Source: Archilochus colubris (taxonomy: Eukaryota; Chordata; Aves; Apodiformes; Trochilidae). Taken from it: DNA of 64,000 nucleotides. The notes beneath the pieces are model-generated. The model saw only the letters and a list, made by a program, of their open reading frames with translations, ran no database searches and was not told the DNA's origin. Location of the stretch: positions 95,491,115 to 95,555,114 of the forward strand of contig CM041085.1 of the NCBI GenBank assembly GCA_023079485.1, in the 5' to 3' direction. How positions within the stretch are numbered: the stretch's first letter is position 1; each line of letters opens with the position of its first letter. The translations under genes and the position numbers were made by a program. Below, piece by piece: positions 24,244 to 36,404 of this stretch.

Positions 24244-26301
24244 TAGAGCATGGCAGAGATCCAGAACGAATGAGGGAGTTTTCTGGGAATAAGAAACTCA
24301 TTTAAATGAGTTTCCTAGCACAGAACTGCTAATCCCTAGTGATTTCTTTAGGCCTCACGCAGCATCAAACATAACCCAGAAGGCTTCAACCATTTTCATC
24401 CTGTTACATCCCTAGGAACATGAGACAGCATGATTTGATTACACCATAGTGAATAATCTACCAACAGCTTTTCCAACACTCATGACTCCCTGTGATTTTA
24501 GCCCAGTGCAACCGTAGAAAAATACAATTTGCTTTACGTTGCTCTCACAGCCTTATAGCACTTTATTCGCCTCATGGAATTTCTGATCTTTTTGTGTTTG
24601 AAGCACAGAAACTGCTACAGGCATTTAATAAGCATAATCAAAATAATTAAAAACATAATTAAGAAGGGGGCATTTACCAAAAGTAATTTTTGCCTCTTAT
24701 ATCTGCCATAGAGAGTAACTGATGCTGGATAAAGTCCCAGATTACATATGCATCATCTAAATTTATCATTCCAGTTAGGTTTGGGGTCTTCGTGGTACAT
24801 CAAACTTATTTGATGTCATGGGCACCATTACTTTTTACAATCCCTCTGAAAATCTTCAAAATTTTACATTGTAATATATACATTTATCAAGTAATCTGTT
24901 CTTTGTACTATTCAGTTAACTTTGTTCCGGATCCCTGTTTCAGGGCTTGAAGAAAGAGTTGATCTATGACTGAGTGAATCAGTGTATGGTACCAGACCAG
25001 TGTAATTGACCATGTGCTAGCTCTTAGCCTGCCAGAAACAGAAAGAAAAATGTGCTATTAAAATTCAATTAAACCAACATGATTTTCTAGCATTTGCAGA
25101 GGGGTAAAAGTGTGTCTATGGTCAGTGTCCACAGATTAGCTGATTAATAAAAATTGGTAAAGCTACGTTATTAATGATTTTTCTCAGTCCTTTAAAAATG
25201 AAATTTAAGATTTTGTTTCAACAAAATGATGACATTCATACAATAATGATGGAACATATTGGAGTTTTTGTCTGTGTCTTGAAGACTATGATATGTAAAA
25301 TAAAACATATTTTTTAAAGCCAGTCCTATGTTTTATGTGGTTAATCCTCTAAAAATATAAAAGTAGTTGAGGATACTAATATCCAGACCCTTAAAGAAAT
25401 TTTGAAAGTGTCACCATCAGAAATTAAAGGGAGACAGAAGAATAAATAAATGTAACCCAAAGCAGATAGAGGAATAGGAACAAAAAATATTATATGTGAG
25501 CACAGGAGTTAATTTATTTTAGGTTTCACGAGAGGAAAACGGCTCTTTCCATTGACTTCAATTGATAGTCACATAAGAAGTAAAGACTACAGGAGGCCCT
25601 AACCCAAAACATATGCTTTTTATGTTTTATCCAGTAACTCCAAATCCTGAAAATCCCATAAAGCTCTTCTTTTCAGAGACTACTCTACAGATATAAGCCA
25701 GCCTTTAACCTTCCTTGGCAGATGGAAGGATTTCTGTATCCCTTCCTGTGTATTCCAACTCTTTCTCTGTTATGCCATGCCCTTTCTTGCTTTTTTCTCC
25801 TGTTTATTTGGGGGGTGTTTCTTTGGTGGGTTTTTGTCTGTTTGTTTGTTTGGTTGGTTGGGTTTTTTTCTTGACTGTCTGATACTAAAAGAGCTGCTCT
25901 CTTACTCTAAGCAGATGTTAGTTTGCCTGTCTTCAGGGACTGGTCACAATTTTTACATCGCTAAGAGTTCTTCTTTGTGCTTGTCAGTATCCAGGAAAGA
26001 AAGAGAGGTACAAGGACCAAGAATATTGTTTGAAATAATGAAGTAGAATTATTAATAATGTTCCAGGGAAAAAGGGATGAAACACTCTAAGCCATGAAAG
26101 ACAAGGAATGTGCATCTCTAGAATTCCTGGAACACTGCTCTTTGCTAAAAAGCACCAATGTAAAGACATTGGAAACCTCTCTGACATTCAAAAGGAGAGC
26201 CTGTATCCATAAATCATTTTGAACACATCTTTTTGTGTGTTACACATTGAAGGCAAGCTTTTGGAGCATAATAATAATTCCTGGAACTAGTAAATGGTGC
26301 C

Positions 26302-26346
26302 TTTTTATTTATTTATTTATTTATTTGTTTATATTTATTTATATAT
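26302..26346 (+). repeat. (TTTA)n microsatellite
   Basis: TTTA units occur with one TTTG interruption and an ATATTTAT tail. Confidence 0.9.
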
Positions 26347-26639
26347 TGTAAAGCACTTATTCTTTCAATTGAAAAATTAATTCAAATTGCCTTAACCTTT
26401 AAAATCTCTTGCTAAACTGCTTATCCATCTGAAACGTGTGGGTTTTTTCTCTGGAGAAAAAAAAAAGCTCTTTTGCCTAGTGCAATCAGTAAAATGCATG
26501 CTGAAAAGAGGTACCCATCTGGCTTTCAGAAAGGTGTGGTAGAGGAAACGGATTGCTGCATTGTGCTGTTTCACTTTGCTCAATTAGTGTTGCAATGTAT
26601 AATGAAAAAAATATATTCACAGTCTAACCTATAGCTAAT

Positions 26640-26815
26640 CCAAAAAAATTAAATAGTGTAAAACCAAGTATTTTAATCAAATACATACATGTTAAATATC
26701 AAATGCATAATTGAATATTAAATAATTAAATAATAGAAATGTTAATTTAAAAATTAAATTAAATTTTAATTATAATGTTTTAAAATATTTAATTAAAATA
26801 TTTCAGCTGAAGATT
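26640..26815. repeat. AT-rich low-complexity block with short palindromes
   Basis: This stretch is almost pure A/T and includes AAATATTTAATTAAAATATT and other self-complementary segments. It may form local hairpins. No element was recognised. Confidence 0.7.
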
Positions 26816-28530
26816 TGTCTCCCCAATGACTGCAGTATGTAGCATGAGATGAGCACTGTTTCCTTATTAATTTATTATAGTATTTTCCTCTGCTTTATGC
26901 TAACCTTGAAAAGGAATACTTTCAGGGACTAGGAGGAGCAACTAACCTGCCAAGTGCAAAGAAGAAATTCAGGACGTACCTTAAAATTCTATTCTGGTCT
27001 CCTGAGATTTCCAGCCTATTTATGTAGCACAAAACCTCATAAGGCATAAAATTTGCCTGAAATTGCAAAGATTGGGTGACTACCTGACTTTAATCTAAAG
27101 CTTTAGAAGATGACCTGTATTTTCCATTACACTGAGTCGATGCCTTTGCACTACTGAATTCCTGTCTAACATCTCAGGCTGTTTACTTGAAATATGTGAA
27201 CTTTGAGGCATAATATCCCCTAAAAAATAAGTAACATCAGCTCTCTCAGGACTGTCACAACAAGGCACTTTATGCACTCAGACTCCTTGCAGTCAAAGGA
27301 GAGTTGTAAGCAATTCAGAGGAGCTAAAGCCAAACACCAAAATGCCTGAGGCTGTGAAACAAACAGTAGCCATGGGCTGCATGTAGAGTTCTGTCTTGTT
27401 CTGACACTTTAGCCTGAAAATTCAACCCCTCTGTACCCAAGATCCTGAGCTGTCCTTGTGGTAGGCACATGTGGCTGTGTTTATACCAGCGGACTAAACA
27501 GAGCTGAGCATGTCATGAGTCCACACAGTTAAACACGTACCATCATAGTTTCATACTATGGAAACAGGACTCTTCCAATGAACATACAGATACAATTTCA
27601 AGAATAACATGGGCCAAAGATCATTATTGCTGTCTGGATGTGGCTTTATTTTGGAGTATGGGAAACTGGCATGATTCATCTTGACCTGAAATACATACCT
27701 AAAAAGTGTGAGATGAATACCACCCTTTGTGCACCTATTTATCTCTGCTGCAAAAACTGTGGAAAGCAAGTTGTGATGCAGAAAACTAAATCATAAATAG
27801 ATAGATTTAGGTGATTTGAGGTATATGTCAAATGCTGAAACATGCGAAAATGGCTTGACAGCCCAAGCAAATTCTGTGGAACCACATGACAAACAATGAT
27901 CAAGGTATGGTTTTTATAATCAATGATGGTTTTTATAACTCCCCCTAGATAAAAATAGTCATGCAGATTCTGTTCCTAAAACAGCCCCAGTGACCAGAAC
28001 ATACTGATTTCAAGCAAAGTCAGAAAACCCCCAGAGAGAAGTGAGGAGCACTTGGAGTCCTGCCATTTATTCAGCAGTCACAGTTTTGAGCACTGACACA
28101 GATGTCTGCAGGTGGAACAGATACTTGATGGCACCCTATCACATTGTATAGCACAGCAATTCCCTGACTTCAGCTCCAACCAGCTCTCAGAAAGAGATGA
28201 GTAGACTGGCAATCCAGCACCCCAAGGGATTTTTTTCTGAGGTAAATAAGCCTGATCAGAGGAAAGGTATATAGTAAAAGGAGGGCAGAATAACTGTTGA
28301 TGAACAAAATAGGATCTTTGAAGTGGTGGGGTGGAAGGTGGTGGTACTGAATTTCAGGGACACAGAGTACAATATAGGGGGAGTAAGAAAAGCACAGAGC
28401 TGTTATCAGTGAGGAAAGCTGTGACCAGGAGCACGTTAAAGCAGGGTTACAACACTGACTGCCTGGAATGATGCACAGTGTGCTGTATGGGAAAAAGGTG
28501 GAGTGTGGAAAAGGTGTTTAAGGAATGATA

Positions 28531-28614
28531 ATCACAGAATCACAGAAATTTAGGGGTTAGAAAGGACATTGAAGTCCGACCATTGAGTCCAACCATCCTA
28601 CCAGAGAAGGTCAC
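28531..28614 (-). mobile_element. CR1 LINE 3' end fragment
   Basis: ATCACAGAATCACAGAAATT, then GGTTAGAAAGGACATTGAAG and GAGTCCAACCATCCTACC on the plus strand make up a reverse-complement CR1 terminus with two octamers. It is truncated after about 84 bp. Confidence 0.85.
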
Positions 28615-31600
28615 CTACAGACGGTCACATCACACATCTCATGGAGTGGAAGAACTGGCACTTGGCAGCTTTGAGGAAGATAGGAGGCACAATATTGTGC
28701 CCATGACATGACAAAAGATGAGACAGAAATACATGAGAAGCAATGAGATTTGCAAAAAGCTCCAGGGTTTGGAATGAAGGTATGTGTGAAGTCTTCATCT
28801 TGGTGCAATTAATTTCCATTGTCTTGAAGTATTGAGTGGCACACAAACCACAGTGCTTTTCAAGTTTGAAGAACATTGCCACTGTTCACCTTTTCAACAG
28901 TGCTGTGACACCACAAAATTATTTATATCTAACATTTTTTCACATAATCTGTATGATCAGTGAAGATATAAAGTATCAGGGTTAGGTTGACCTAAACTAA
29001 CTAAAATGTATTCTTTCTTCTGAAGAAACAGCCTGGAGTTAAGCAGGGCATCGCTATTTGAATGTTATTGAACAATTGGTTATAAGAAAATTTATTATAA
29101 TTTTTCAAAATGGAGATCAGAAATGCTAGCCCAACACCATTAAACTTCTTTTGCTCCTTTTAGTGCCTGGCTTTATAGAGTTATTTTTCTAAAGGAGAAA
29201 ATTTTGCTTCTTGCAGTGACAGGTCAAATACAGGAAGCAATCATTTTCTCTTGATGTCATTAAAAATGCAACCAATTTCTCAGCAATTAAAGAAAGGCAA
29301 AGCAGTTGGGTAGCTCAACTCGGAGATGTACAGAGGTATCTAAACATGACTCTAAGTAGAAGTGAAATCCTTGTCACATTGATGGTAATGCCACATCTCC
29401 CATTAACTTCACTGGGGTAGGGGTTCTAAACCTGAAGTTCTAGAAAAGTTCTTGGTTTGTTAACCTGGGAATCCTGGTGTCTCTAATAAGGGCTATATTT
29501 TACAGAAAGCACAATTCATGCTGCACTGAAATATGTGTTAGAAGCCTGTAAGGGTCCCCAGTCAGGAACACAGTGGCATGGAAGGCTGAAAACAATTCTG
29601 CTGCTATAGTGACCTTGATAACATAGGGGCCAAGATTTAATTTCATGGATCTTTACCACTTGGACCAACTCTTCCCCTGAGAGGAGCTACCAAATTGTCA
29701 ATGTTTATTTTCTAATAAGAAATACTTATTATTAATTCTTAAATGAAAACCAAACAGAAGAAATAATGCTGGTATTTATAAACATCTTCCTTGAGTGATT
29801 TTTATTTTTCTTACTATTTCTGAAATTCTTCTGAATTTGTCCATCATTTATGATGCTAAATCATGGACAAAGTTTACCATGTCATGCCCTGTAATACTGG
29901 GGGGACTGCAAGAGCCAATGTTTCTATATCTAAGCAAAAATATATATTGTACATTCCTTCTAAGTTGTCTTTTATTATTTCTTTAAACATGGGTATACTC
30001 TAAAGATTTTGCTTATTTTACAGAGTGCTCTTCTGGGAAAAGTATAATCTAAGCACTAACTCTCAAAAACATTGATTACTGCCACAGAACTTATGACTGT
30101 TCAATATAAAATAGCTTTCTGTTTCAAAATGCCCTTTGATTTTTTTTTTATAACATTCAATACAGCTTTTAAATTGTCAGCACCGAAGAAAACTTTGTTT
30201 GTTTCAGCATCGGTTCTTTGCAGCCTTTTTGATTCACCAAAATTTTCAGTTTGTTTCAGCCATGGTCTGACCCAAAACAATTATTTCTTCTACTTTTTGG
30301 AATTCATCATTATCTGCTCAGCTGTACACCCTTGGTGCAGCCTCTTGCTGCTTTGGCATTGTGTTGTGAACTTTTCTGCTCAGCTCATCCCACTGAGATG
30401 GAGGAGTTCTCATCCTGGTTTTCCTATGGGGTTCAGGAAGAAACAGCAGCCTAGTGACAAGTTTCTTTTTAAAACTGTTGCCATAGTAACAGGCAGAAAA
30501 TCTCCCTCTTTCCATAACCTTCAGACTGGGAATTTTCAAATCAGGGTGCTGTCTCTTCTGCCTGGCTGAGTGCTGGTTTTGGATCTGCGATAAACATTGC
30601 AGAGATTAATTTGCCTCTTGCCACAAGCACTAGCACCCAGATTTTCCATATGGCAGTGAAGGGTCCAAGTGTGAACCATGCTCTTAGGATGAGGTGGTGG
30701 TAACTACCCACACCCTTGGCAAGTTTGAGACAGAGCATCTTAAAATGCTGCTGTCTGATTATTTATGAAGAGAAATGAATTTGTAAAAAGATAAAGAAAG
30801 AATTTTGAAATTTGTAAACAGTAGAAAACAAATAGCACAAGAAAGGCACAATGAAAGGTAAAGACTGAAGTCCAGGTGAAGCCTGGACTGTACTAGAAGT
30901 ATTTATCCTGCTACACAAGTTACAATAGTGCAAATCCCCTTAGGAAGACAGACAGAATCAGTGACCTACATGGCCACCACTGTGAAAGACAGCCATGGCC
31001 ATGTATCTCCACCCTGGAATTAGCCCCAGCACCTGGGTTGTGCCAGTGTAAATCCTCCTGCCCTTAACAGAGCTTAAGAAGCTGATAATGAAAGTGGAGG
31101 CAGATCAAAGTAACTTTTTCCTGGCAAAATGGAGAGCACACCATTTAAGCTGCCCATCATGGGAAAACACTTAAAAGGCTGCAAATTTTATCCTTTAGAA
31201 AGGAGACAATGCAGTGAAGACACTTGGAGAAGAAGGCAGGCATGGCAAAGCAGTCAGATGCATCAGTCTCTCCTCTCCATTGCAGATGCTGCACTCTTTG
31301 GGAAAGGAAATGTTGCTGACAGACTGTGCAGCCAGGTGTTACACAGGTGAGCAGAGCACAAGGGAGAGAACATCCCTCCTGGGATAACATCCCATATGTA
31401 AAAAATATGTAAAGCTCTTTCATCTTCTCCCCATTTTTTTCCCTCTCTCTTTTCCTCAGAAAGGTCTTTCATTCATTCTAGTGCGGATACTGCAATCAGT
31501 AGTCCAGATGTTGTCTAACAAAAGGATGGAACTTCCCTGCTTGGAAAAAAAACCCATTTCTTCTGCCACCGAACTTAGGAGTCTCCTCAGCTGCGTAGCT

Positions 31601-32052
31601 CTGTCAGAATGCAAAAATCGTTTAGCAAAATAGTATTTGTTTCTTGGCAAAGTAACCAATGCATGACCCCTTTTGTATTTTGTAGTAGAAATGGATGAAT
31701 AATTCATAACAAATAATCTATTTGATTAATCTTATCATCTTTACAAATATCTCCTCCTGTTTGTGAATTGACCTTGGGCCTAATGGGATTTTTGCAGTGT
31801 TATCTGACAGGAGGAAGTGTTTAATTTTTAGACATAGCTTCTGGTCAGCAGATTGTCAGTAAACATTTGTTGCCAACAGCCTGTAAGTACAATGCAGGGT
31901 AGTTAGCATGTTTTCATATAATGCCCAGGCCATATGATGCGATTTTGTTCTTCAGCATCACATCAGTAAACTGCACTACAGTGTCTTGATAGAGGAAAAG
32001 GAATGATTTCTAGTGAAATTACTTAGCTATGACTGAATTAAAAAAGAAAAGC

Positions 32053-32072
32053 TTTTTTTTTTTTTTTTTTTT
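32053..32072 (+). repeat. Poly-T run (20 nt)
   Basis: An uninterrupted T run that reads as poly-A in the DLGAP2 transcript strand. Confidence 0.9.
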
Positions 32073-33654
32073 GAAGTATCTATTTAGCTAGTCATAATAA
32101 GCAAGTAAGACAGTGAGACAGAGACATAATGGGGCATCTCGTGTTTTAAATATCTTTTAAGTTTAAAAGACTTTTGTATTGCCACACCAAACTACCTGTC
32201 TGTACATATTTTTATTATATGGAAGAGAGAAAGTCCTGAGTTTTCAAGATTAACTTGATTAATCTGTAGTCAAGATTTCTTGTCCAGCCATAATTTTTTT
32301 GTATGGTTCAGCATAGGGCCAGGGGAAGTGATGACAGTGGCCACTGAGACACCTGACCTTACTTCACTGTGTAACCTCTTTAAATATCTTTTGTAGACTC
32401 CCTGCCTCAGTTCCCCACAGCATAAGAACATAAGTAACTTCTGTTCCTCTGAGAGTTAGTGTCAGAAAGCAGGGAAACTGAGTCTCTTGGATAATATCCA
32501 CCTAAGAATCTAAAATAAAGTATTTGTTACTGTGCCTGCAAATTACAGGGATAAGTGTCACTGTAGCAGTTTACTCTGTGTGGTCAAGCTCTGTGTCTGC
32601 CTTACATCCCCCAGCTCCAGTCAAAGTCTACAGCTGTTTAACCATCCCTGGATGCTCTGGGGGAAGGTGGACCTGGCACAGAGGAGAGAAAGGAGCTCAC
32701 TGCCAGCATCTTCTCTCTCCTTAGGAAAACTTCCTCTTCTCTCTGTTACATGAAGCTAAAACCCATGCAAAGTGCAAAGTGTTCAGACATTGACTGTACT
32801 GAGGAAAGCTGACTAGGTAGGTATCCAAATTTTAGGTAGAAGCAAAGACAGACTGGAAATTCACACCTTTATTTATTTTTTTATTTCAAGAATAGCTATA
32901 TCCTTTCTTCCTTCCAACACATAAGGTCATAAAGTCATGACCACGCAATCAACTGTGGTTGAATAACCATGAGTTACTGTCTGACACTTGAACTGTACTA
33001 ATTAATCAAAAGCATGACTGCATTAACTGTGAAATAAAAGATACTTTTTGTAACTTGCCCTTACAGTTCACTTTGCAGTTTGGGCAGGCTACGAGCGTTA
33101 CGAGTAACTGCAACCTGTTTTATAGGTTTTAATATTTTTCTTAACGCTAACTTAATATCTTTCCTGATATATAAGTTAAAAATGTAATTTACTGAAAAAA
33201 AAGCCTTTAGTGCAGGTTCTCTTTCTTTGCTTAACAGAAGTTGCTAAGTGTCAAACTTGTAAAAAGAAATCTAAAAAACCAAACCTCCCTATTTCAACAA
33301 AGGAGTTAAAATAATTTTTCAATATTTTTTTCCCTTCTTTACACTGTGCATGTACTTCCTATTAAAATCAATAGAGAATTTCATCCCATCATCTCTGTTC
33401 ATGTTTCTTTTACTATTTGAATGTCATTTAAGCACAGCACATTTTCCATATGTCTCTTGTTAAGACTGCACTATTTGGTTCTGACAACACAGGCAGATTG
33501 TTGCTTTATATAATTTTTTATACATGTCTAAAATAGGAGTTTCAGAAGTTTCCACTTTGCATAGAAAAGAGTAGTTTCATAAAATGCTTATTTTGTAATA
33601 AATTACATGGTTCAGATCTTATAGCCAGTGGCTAGAAGAAAGCTTGCAGTTGGA

Positions 33655-33745
33655 AGAACTCCAGTTTCCGTGAGACTTAGAGTGAGCTGCTTGAGATCAC
33701 ACACATCCAGATCTCTTGCTCCTTCCACCATGCCCCCCTACCTTT
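33655..33745 (-). repeat. MIR-like ancient SINE remnant
   Basis: GAGATCACACACATCCAGAT, then CTCTTGCTCCTTCCACCATG and CCCCC, resembles the end of MIR in reverse (ggtcacacagc ... tctttccaccatgctgcc). Confidence 0.45.
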
Positions 33746-34094
33746 ATCAGGTTACTTGAAATACTTCTACTGAGAGGAACAGGAATTTTTATGTATGTGT
33801 CTTGTAAACATGACAATATTTACCACCCTGAGTTCTGCTAACTAATAAATGGTAATGGAAAAACTATGAAATATTGCTCTTGAGAATAAATTATGAAAGC
33901 CTAGGTAAGTTTCTTTTGACATAATCCATTGCATTTCTGCCTGTTTTAACTAATGAGGTCTTTTAAAGAATCAATAATGTCAAAGAGTTGAGATCAGTCC
34001 CATCCCTTGATACCTTTTCCCAATTAAGTCAGTGGATCATTGTATTAATAATATTATTTAGTGACTATTCAGCATTTTCACTCTGGTGAGGTAC

Positions 34095-34185
34095 TGTGCA
34101 AACATTAATTAATCCCCACCACAGCCCTGAAACCTCACTAGGAAATATTAAATTCATTTTACAAACAAGGCCCTAAAGCCAAAGA
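34095..34185 (-). repeat. Possible MIR/L2-like remnant
   Basis: The segment ATTAAATTCATTTTACAAAC followed by AAGGCCCTAAAGCCAAAG is reminiscent of the MIR 'cattttacagatgaggaaactgag' block. The match is weak. Confidence 0.35.
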
Positions 34186-36338
34186 TTTTTTAGTACCAGA
34201 GAGACCTTAAATTGAAGCTTCTTGTGACAGTGAGCAGGTACTAGAGTCTAGGATAATGAATGGATCTGCAGTCAGAACTGCCTTCATGAATGTTGTCTCT
34301 ATTCTGCCTTGACTTGGGGTTATTATTTTTCTTCTCAAGGAAAGCTCTGTCTGTAATTTTTAATGAATTAATGTCTCTAGAAGTCCTTCAGATTAAGGCT
34401 GTTCATACAAAATAATTAACACAGTCATTGATATTGGTGGCATTTACTTTCAGAAGGCTCCAAGTGGGACCCAAAATATAGAAGCAAGAACAGATCTTTC
34501 CTTGGTTTTGTACTTTTTTTTCAGTCCTCCAGGCAAAAATAGCTTAAGTTTTTGAAAGCAGCTTAGTTTCTTTGTAGATTGTGATTTTATTCTTGTTTTT
34601 TACTTTCCTGTTCCTCATTTCTTTTGACTAATCCTTCATCTCCCTAATCAAGGTGATAGATACTTGGTCAGTTTAGTACACACCTTTGCATTTAATTTTG
34701 TTTACCTATTTCATACAAGGTCCTTTCTGCTGTAGACACCTGACATTAAATGCAATTGACTTATACATCATTTACTCTGGCCTTGGAAGCTGGCAGTTCT
34801 TTCTCAACAAAATGGGAAGGAGGACAATTTTTACATACTTCTAGGGCATGATTCATCTCATCCTAAGTCAAGCTTCTAAAGTAGGCTAAAACTCCTATGT
34901 CCTAGAAAGGTCACTCTCCATTGACTCTAAAGGAAGCCCATATATCTACAGTTTAGACTTCTATATCTGAATTACTTTCCAGTTGTTCAATGAGATGAAT
35001 TCTACCCCAGGCATCTGAACTCCTTCCTGTGTGCTGTGAAATGGGGTAGCAGGGTGAAAAACCCCCCAAAATGCAAGAAGGCTGAAAGATGTGTCCATTC
35101 CATGACTCCTCCTCAGGATTTACTTGTGAGATTCCAAGGGAGCCTCACGTTTAACTATGTCTTTCCTCTTACACTATTTTAATCAAAGCAGAAACTGCTT
35201 GAAGGTTCTTTTGTCCCTTAACACATCCTTCTGTCTGATCTTTGGAACTTACCCCACAGATTTTTTTTCACTTGTTTTTTAATATTAAGTGGACAAACAA
35301 GTCCAATAGAAATATTTTTACATTGACCATTCATGGAACTTGAGTTTAAAAGAGTGGCATTTTTTTTTTTTTTAGAAAATCTTTTTCTAAGAGATTTTTT
35401 AAACATAATGACATTCCCTATTTGAATTCATGCTCCTTCCTTGGTCAAAGTGTTTGTGTTTTTTTTCCTTAATATAGAAACTATCAGTTATCTTCCTGTC
35501 AGTGGGCAATAAGGTCAGGGTGATATTCCAGTCAAATACAAAAATATCCTCACAACACAAAATAAACTATTGCAGTGTATTAATCTGAATTTATGCATAG
35601 TAGGAAACAGATCAGTTATACTAACTTCTGAAATGTAAGCACACACTTTAAATAAAGGCAGCTTTAACTAGCAAACACATAAAAGCCACTTGCCATATTT
35701 CTCTTGCAAAAATACCCACATAAACTAATCACATATAAATTAAAACTTTGATGGATTTCACACAAGCCAGTGACAATCTGAATATGAAATTCCAGGAACA
35801 AAACCTCAATTTTGCACAATCTAAAAGGTGCACAATCAGATCTAGATAAACTGAAGCCAGTGAGATATTTTACTACTAGCTTTGTGAGACAGAAGTATCA
35901 AGATTTCACTCAAGGGCTCTATGAGTTTCTAATTTCTTTTTGCTGCTGCTGTTTTTCTAAATTTAAAAGGTAACATTGAAAACTCTTTTGCAAATATTGT
36001 GTTTTCTAAGTGGTAAGACAAAAAGAAAAAGAGGAAAGTCGGTAAATTCCTTGAACACCTTTTGAACTCTTAGGTGCCTGGATGTTACTCAAATCTAACA
36101 GTTTTCTGCTTTAATTTCTCTAAACTTACATAGCAGGTGAGAAATTCCCAGAAGGACTGGACTGGGAGGGTTTTTTTTGTCCACCCTTATTAACACCACC
36201 TGATGCCACACCTGTGCTGGGCTTTGTGGCTGGAGGAAGCTGTAGCACAGAGCAGCCTCCTGCTCCCTCACCCCCACCCCTGCACCCAGCCTCTGGATGT
36301 AGCAGCAGTACAAGTGAGCTGAAAGATGGGATCTGTAC

Positions 36339-36404
36339 CTAGCTCCTCCTCTGGCGTCCCTGGAAAACTGAAGCCCGACTTGAGCAGATCGCCACCCTCT
36401 TCTT
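36339..36404 (-). CDS. DLGAP2: DLGAP2 internal coding exon, 66 bp (long N-terminal form)
   Basis: This small exon encodes an acidic stretch, EEEGGDLLKSGFSFPGTPEE then EL, of the extended N-terminus of DLGAP2. Seen directly: a pyrimidine-rich tract and TTTTCAG acceptor just upstream (AG at 36406-36405), and a donor GT at 36338-36337 (CTAG|GTACAG). The exon enters at codon position 2 and ends after position 1. Its last G joins AC of the next exon (22112) to make GAC (Asp) and keeps the frame open into QQYSWSP. From family knowledge, the long DLGAP2 isoform has a similar acidic segment before the QYSWSP motif. The length is 22 x 3 with the same phase at both ends, so skipping would not break the frame. 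The open frame continues upstream into intron, but that part has no support. The exon before it was not found. Confidence 0.9.
   Translation of the reverse strand, partial: KKRVAICSSRASVFQGRQRRS

Larger units (their letters stand above)
22113..36338 (-). other. DLGAP2: DLGAP2 intron between the 66-bp exon and the large exon (14.2 kb)
   Basis: This is AT-rich intron with simple repeats (poly-A near 23516 and 24222, TATC at 24075, TTTA at 26302, poly-T at 32053), a very AT-rich block at 26640-26815, a CR1 3' end at 28531 and MIR-like pieces near 33655 and 34095. The remaining stretches (22113-23500, 24250-26300, 26820-28530, 28615-32050, 32075-33650 and 34190-36338) hold no gene or element I can name. 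Confidence 0.85.
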
